Source: Bacillus sp. JCM 19058
GTDB lineage: Bacteria > Bacillota > Bacilli > Bacillales_H > Bacillaceae_D
DNA: 7,343 nucleotides
Direction: 5' to 3'
Assembly (NCBI GenBank): GCA_001310555.1
Contig: BAXO01000142.1
Location: forward strand, 1 to 7,343
The notes under the pieces were generated by a model. It was not told the DNA's origin. It was given only the letters and a program-made list of their open reading frames with translations, and did no database searches. Positions within the stretch are counted from its first letter, which is position 1. Each line of letters opens with the position of its first letter. The position numbers and the translations under genes are program-made. Shown one piece after another: positions 4,408 through 7,343 of the stretch.

Positions 4408-7160
4408 ATGATCGATGTAGTCGATAATAGTGCGCTGTTACGCAATGATGTAAAGAAGCTTGGCAATATTCTCGGTGAAATTTTAGTTCACCATGGGGGA
4501 ATTGATCTCTTTAACAAGGTTGAAGCGATTAGGGAAATGGCGAAAAGCTTACGGAATGAATACGATGAAAATACTTATAAGCAGCTTAAAGATGTTATTA
4601 GCAGTCTGGAACCGCCGATTCGCCAGCAAGTCATTCGAGCCTTCTCTATTTATTTTCACTTAATTAATATTGCAGAACAAAATCACAGGATTCGTCGCAG
4701 AAGGCAATATCAGCTTCATGAACAGGGAATTCAGCCCTTTTCTTTAGAAGGTGCCTTGCTCTCCGTTAAGGAGAATGAGCTCTCAAGCGATGAGCTCGAG
4801 CGCGTACTGAATGACTTGTCGATTGAGCTAATAATTACCGCACACCCGACGGAAGCAGCGAAGAGAACCGTGCTGGAAATACAAAAGCGAATTTCAACGA
4901 TTCTCCAGCAGTTTGAAAATCCGATGATAACGAAAAACGAACGGAAAAAGCTTGATGAAAGCTTGGCAAATGAAGTCACGGCTTTATGGCAAACGGACGA
5001 ATTGCGACACCGGAAGCCAAAGGTGTTGGATGAAGTCAAAAATGGACTTTACTATTTTGATCAAACCTTATTTGAGACCTTGCCTGCTGTTCATCAGGAA
5101 TTGGAATTGCAACTGAAGGACTATTTTCCGGATCATGACTGGCGCGTGCCGAATTTTGTTCATTTCGGCTCCTGGATTGGTGGAGATCGTGACGGGAATC
5201 CAAACGTGACCCCTGAGGTGACTTGGGAAACATTAAAGCTTCAGCGTCAGCTCGTTTTAAAAAAAGTATGAGGAATCCTTAATTGATTTGATGAAACGTT
5301 TCAGTCAGTCGATTTCGCGTGTGTCTGTTAGCGAGGAATTAATGGTTTCAGTTGAACGGGACGAGCCTATCTACCTTGAGGATGATGAACGGTGGGTGCT
5401 TGAATCAGAAGTATACAGGCGTAAATTTGCGATTATGCTCAAACGCTTGCGCGAAGTAGGGAAATCGGAGCTTGGGTACTTAAACTCTCAGGAGCTGGAG
5501 CAGGATTTAAAGCAGGTAAAGAAAAGCGCTGAAAGCCATCAGCCTTCGAATCATAAGCTGAAGACGATTCAGAAGCTCATACGTCAAGTACAGCTCTTCG
5601 GCTTTCATCTGGCCACGCTAGATATTAGAAACCATAGCGGCGAGCATGAAACAGCAGTTTCTGAGCTGCTGAAAGCAGTCAATATAACCGCAAGCTATGC
5701 GGAGCTTCATGAAGAAGAAAAGGTTCGCATCCTAGAGCAAGTGTTGAAGGAACCAAGACCGCTGTTACTATTCGAAGAAGAATATTCGAAGGAAACACAA
5801 GAAGTATTAAAGGTTTTCAAGCTAATCAAAAAAAGCGCATGCTGAATTCGGTCAGCGCGCAATCGAGGTTTATCTCGTCAGTATGACACAATCGGCGAGC
5901 GACTTACTTGAAGTTCTTGTCCTTGCTAAAGAAGCCGGTATTTATCGCCTCCATTCTGATGGCAGGGTGGAAAGCGGATTGAATGTCGCTCCACTGCTTG
6001 AAACGATTGACGACTTAGTGGCTGGCCCTAAAATCATGCGTACGTTATTTGAAATGGATATTTATCGGACCCACTTGCACGAGAGAAAAAAATCATCAAG
6101 AGATTATGCTCGGTTACTCGGATGGCAGCAAAGATGGTGGCACACTGACTGCCAACTGGAAACTGTTTAAAGCGCAACAGGAAATCCATGACATGGCAAG
6201 AGAGTTTAACATTAGGCTAAAATTTTTCCATGGCCGCGGAGGCTCGCTCGGTCGAGGCGGAGGCCCGCTCAACCGTAGTATTTTGTCCCAGCCGGTTGAA
6301 ACGCTCGGCGACGGAGTGAAAATAACTGAACAAGGGGAAGTCTTATCGTCAAGGTATTTACTGGAGGATATAGCGTATCGTAATTTGGAGCAAGCTGCCT
6401 CGCTTTACTTGAAGCTTGCGCGAGAATGTCAGTCCGTTCGGAGCCAAAGCATTTTCGTAAAGAAGAGTGGGAGCGCGCGATGGAGGAAATCTCCAAGTAC
6501 TCTTTGGCGAAGTATCAGACCTTAGTATTTGGCGATGAAGATTTTCTAACCTATTTTAATCAAGCAACGCCGCTAAAGGAATTAGGCGCCTTAAATATCG
6601 GATCCCGTCCGATGAGTCGGAAGAATAGCCAGCGTTTTGAAGATTTACGCGCGATTCCGTGGGTATTTGCCTGGACCCAATCCAGACATATGATTCCAGC
6701 CTGGTATGCAGCAGGCTCAGGCTTGCAAGCGTTTATCGAAGAAAATGAAAATAATATAAATGTACTACAGGCTATGTATAAGCAATGGTCCTTCTTCCAG
6801 TCAACTATTAACAACCTACAAATGGCCTTAATGAAGGCAGATATGGCGACAGCCAAGGAATATTTGCACCTCGTCGAGGATCAGGCAATAGCTGAACGAA
6901 TCTACAAGGATATCGCCGAAGAGTACGAAAGAACACGAGAAGTACTGCTCCAAATCTCAGGAAACGATGAATTACTTGCCCATACACCAAATATTCGGGA
7001 ATCAGTCCACCGGCGCAACCCGTATGTTGACCCGTTGAATTTCCTTCAGGTCGACTTGATCCAAAAATTACGAGATACCGATCAACCGTCCGATGAGCTA
7101 GTGACGGAAGTATTGCTAACGATCAACGGTGTTGCTGCAGGATTAGTGAATACCGGTTGA
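4408..7160 (+). CDS. ppc: Phosphoenolpyruvate carboxylase; four frameshifts in this sequence
   Basis: The enzyme makes oxaloacetate and phosphate from phosphoenolpyruvate and bicarbonate, replenishing the TCA cycle in the cytoplasm. Frame correction drops one A at 5259-5265, 5828-5834 and 6086-6092 and restores one A near 6425. The result is about 916 residues, normal for the family. Visible motifs are ITAHPTEAAKRT (catalytic H146, E. coli H138), GSWIGGDRDGNPNVT (from residue 254), IMLGYSDGSKDGG (K574, E. coli K546) and FHGRGGSLGRGGGP (H607, R615). All four residues that bind the inhibitor aspartate in E. coli (R587, K773, R832, N881) seem present, as R615, the K of MKAD near 809, the R before NPYVDPLN near 869, and N914. 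Aspartate inhibition is therefore expected. The oddities are SDG where SDS is usual, and a C-terminal VNTG instead of RNTG or QNTG. The gene is monocistronic. Confidence 0.95.
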
Positions 7161-7165
7161 AAAAC

Positions 7166-7198
7166 AGCCAACTTTTTACTCCGTGTAAAAAGTTGGCT
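7166..7198. terminator. Hairpin terminator between ppc and the convergent minus-strand frame
   Basis: A perfect 14-bp stem pairs 7166-7179 with 7185-7198 (core GCCAAC/GTTGGC) around a 5-base loop, starting 6 bases after the ppc stop. The plus-strand tail is only loosely T-rich (TTAATTACTTTT). On the minus strand the stem is followed by GTTTTTC, a better U tract. It therefore probably serves both converging transcripts. Confidence 0.8.
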
Positions 7199-7201
7199 TA
7201 A

Positions 7202-7343
7202 TTACTTTTGAGCCAGATCGGTATTAGATTTCTCCGGGAGAAGATCGCGCTCCGTCGAAAGAGGGCCGTGATTCGTCGGAAGAGGGCCGTGATTCGTCGG
7301 GAGAGCGTCACGATTCGCCGGAAGAGCGCCGCGCTCCGCCGGA
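7202..7343 (-). CDS. Possible C-terminus of a convergent protein with heptapeptide repeats; runs off the window
   Basis: The minus strand is open for 46 codons from the window edge to a TAA at 7202-7204, just outside the hairpin at 7166-7198. The C-terminal sequence reads ALPANRD-ALPTNHG-PLPTNHG-PLSTERD and ends SNTDLAQK. These are seven-residue, proline- and asparagine-rich units produced by the 21-base DNA repeats. For coding: the stop sits right beside a terminator with a good minus-strand U tract, and the first differing base between the two most similar units is silent in this frame. Against: a 21-base repeat is automatically open in any frame that lacks a stop, other frames are also open across the array, and similar intergenic repeats in Bacillaceae are often mis-called as genes. 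I do not recognise the protein and its start is not visible. Confidence 0.35.
   Translation of the reverse strand, partial: PAERGALPANRDALPTNHGPLPTNHGPLSTERDLLPEKSNTDLAQK
7239..7343. repeat. Tandem array of 21-base GC-rich repeats, continues past the window
   Basis: There are five head-to-tail units of exactly 21 bases: 7239-7259, 7260-7280, 7281-7301, 7302-7322 and 7323-7343. Units two and three differ only in their last base. The others share an AGA(G/A) start and an A/C-rich middle ending TTCGTCGG, CTCCGTCG or close variants. There are no spacers, so it is not a CRISPR array. The base composition is clearly richer in G and C than the flanking genes. The window ends exactly at a unit boundary, so the full copy number is unknown. 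Confidence 0.85.

Noticed and set aside
4275..4466. Minus-strand ORF overlapping the ppc start
   Set aside because: It lies over the promoter leader and the N-terminus of ppc and has no signals of its own.
5259..5265. Programmed -1 ribosomal frameshifting at the A7 runs
   Set aside because: The original frame is regained only by skipping one base or re-reading two. A -1 slip would move to the wrong frame at all eight sites.
5292..5303. TGAAACGTTTCA palindrome as a cre site
   Set aside because: It is inside ppc coding sequence, encodes in-frame protein, and is two bases short of the CcpA consensus.
7239..7343. CRISPR array
   Set aside because: The 21-base units abut directly with no spacers, and the units are degenerate.

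Overview
The window looks like a chromosome segment from a low-GC Firmicute of the family Bacillaceae. The evidence is a miaB-ricA pair with a 4-base ATGA overlap, strong GGAGG-type ribosome binding sites, extended -10 promoters and a Bacillus-type phosphoenolpyruvate carboxylase. The genus cannot be fixed from the sequence alone.

Layout, left to right. (1) 2-205: the 3' end of miaB (tRNA ms2i6A synthase, TRAM domain), overlapped by ricA/ymcA (202-625), then a strong hairpin terminator (637-680). (2) 682-937: a gene-free spacer, then an extended -10 promoter with an overlapping dyad. (3) 1073-3829: one large unnamed gene for a protein of about 917 residues, with an N-terminal TPR-like region, a dynamin-like GTPase domain with degenerate nucleotide-binding motifs, and a long helical region. 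It ends in a terminator at 3900-3941. (4) 3942-4407: a long regulatory spacer with palindromes, a good promoter whose -10 box lies inside an inverted repeat, and a leader hairpin. (5) 4408-7160: ppc, phosphoenolpyruvate carboxylase, about 916 residues after frame correction. (6) 7166-7198: a hairpin terminator probably shared with a convergent minus-strand reading frame. The last 46 codons of that frame enter at the right edge and overlie a tandem array of 21-base repeats.

The dominant oddity is that all three main genes are broken by single-base frameshifts. Eight of ten are one extra base in a run of exactly seven A or T (422-428, 1096-1102, 1429-1435, 2456-2462, 3614-3620, 5259-5265, 5828-5834, 6086-6092). 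Two are one missing base (near 2175 and 6425). Removing or adding the one base restores sensible, family-consistent protein each time. I therefore read the genes as probably intact in the organism, with homopolymer sequencing or consensus errors as the likeliest cause. The genes are annotated as single frame-corrected loci.

The genes fall into separate transcription units. miaB-ricA belongs to RNA modification and processing. The TPR/dynamin-like gene has its own promoter and terminator and an unknown, possibly membrane- or scaffold-related, role. ppc is a monocistronic anaplerotic gene with its own control region. The least described element is the TPR-pseudo-dynamin gene.
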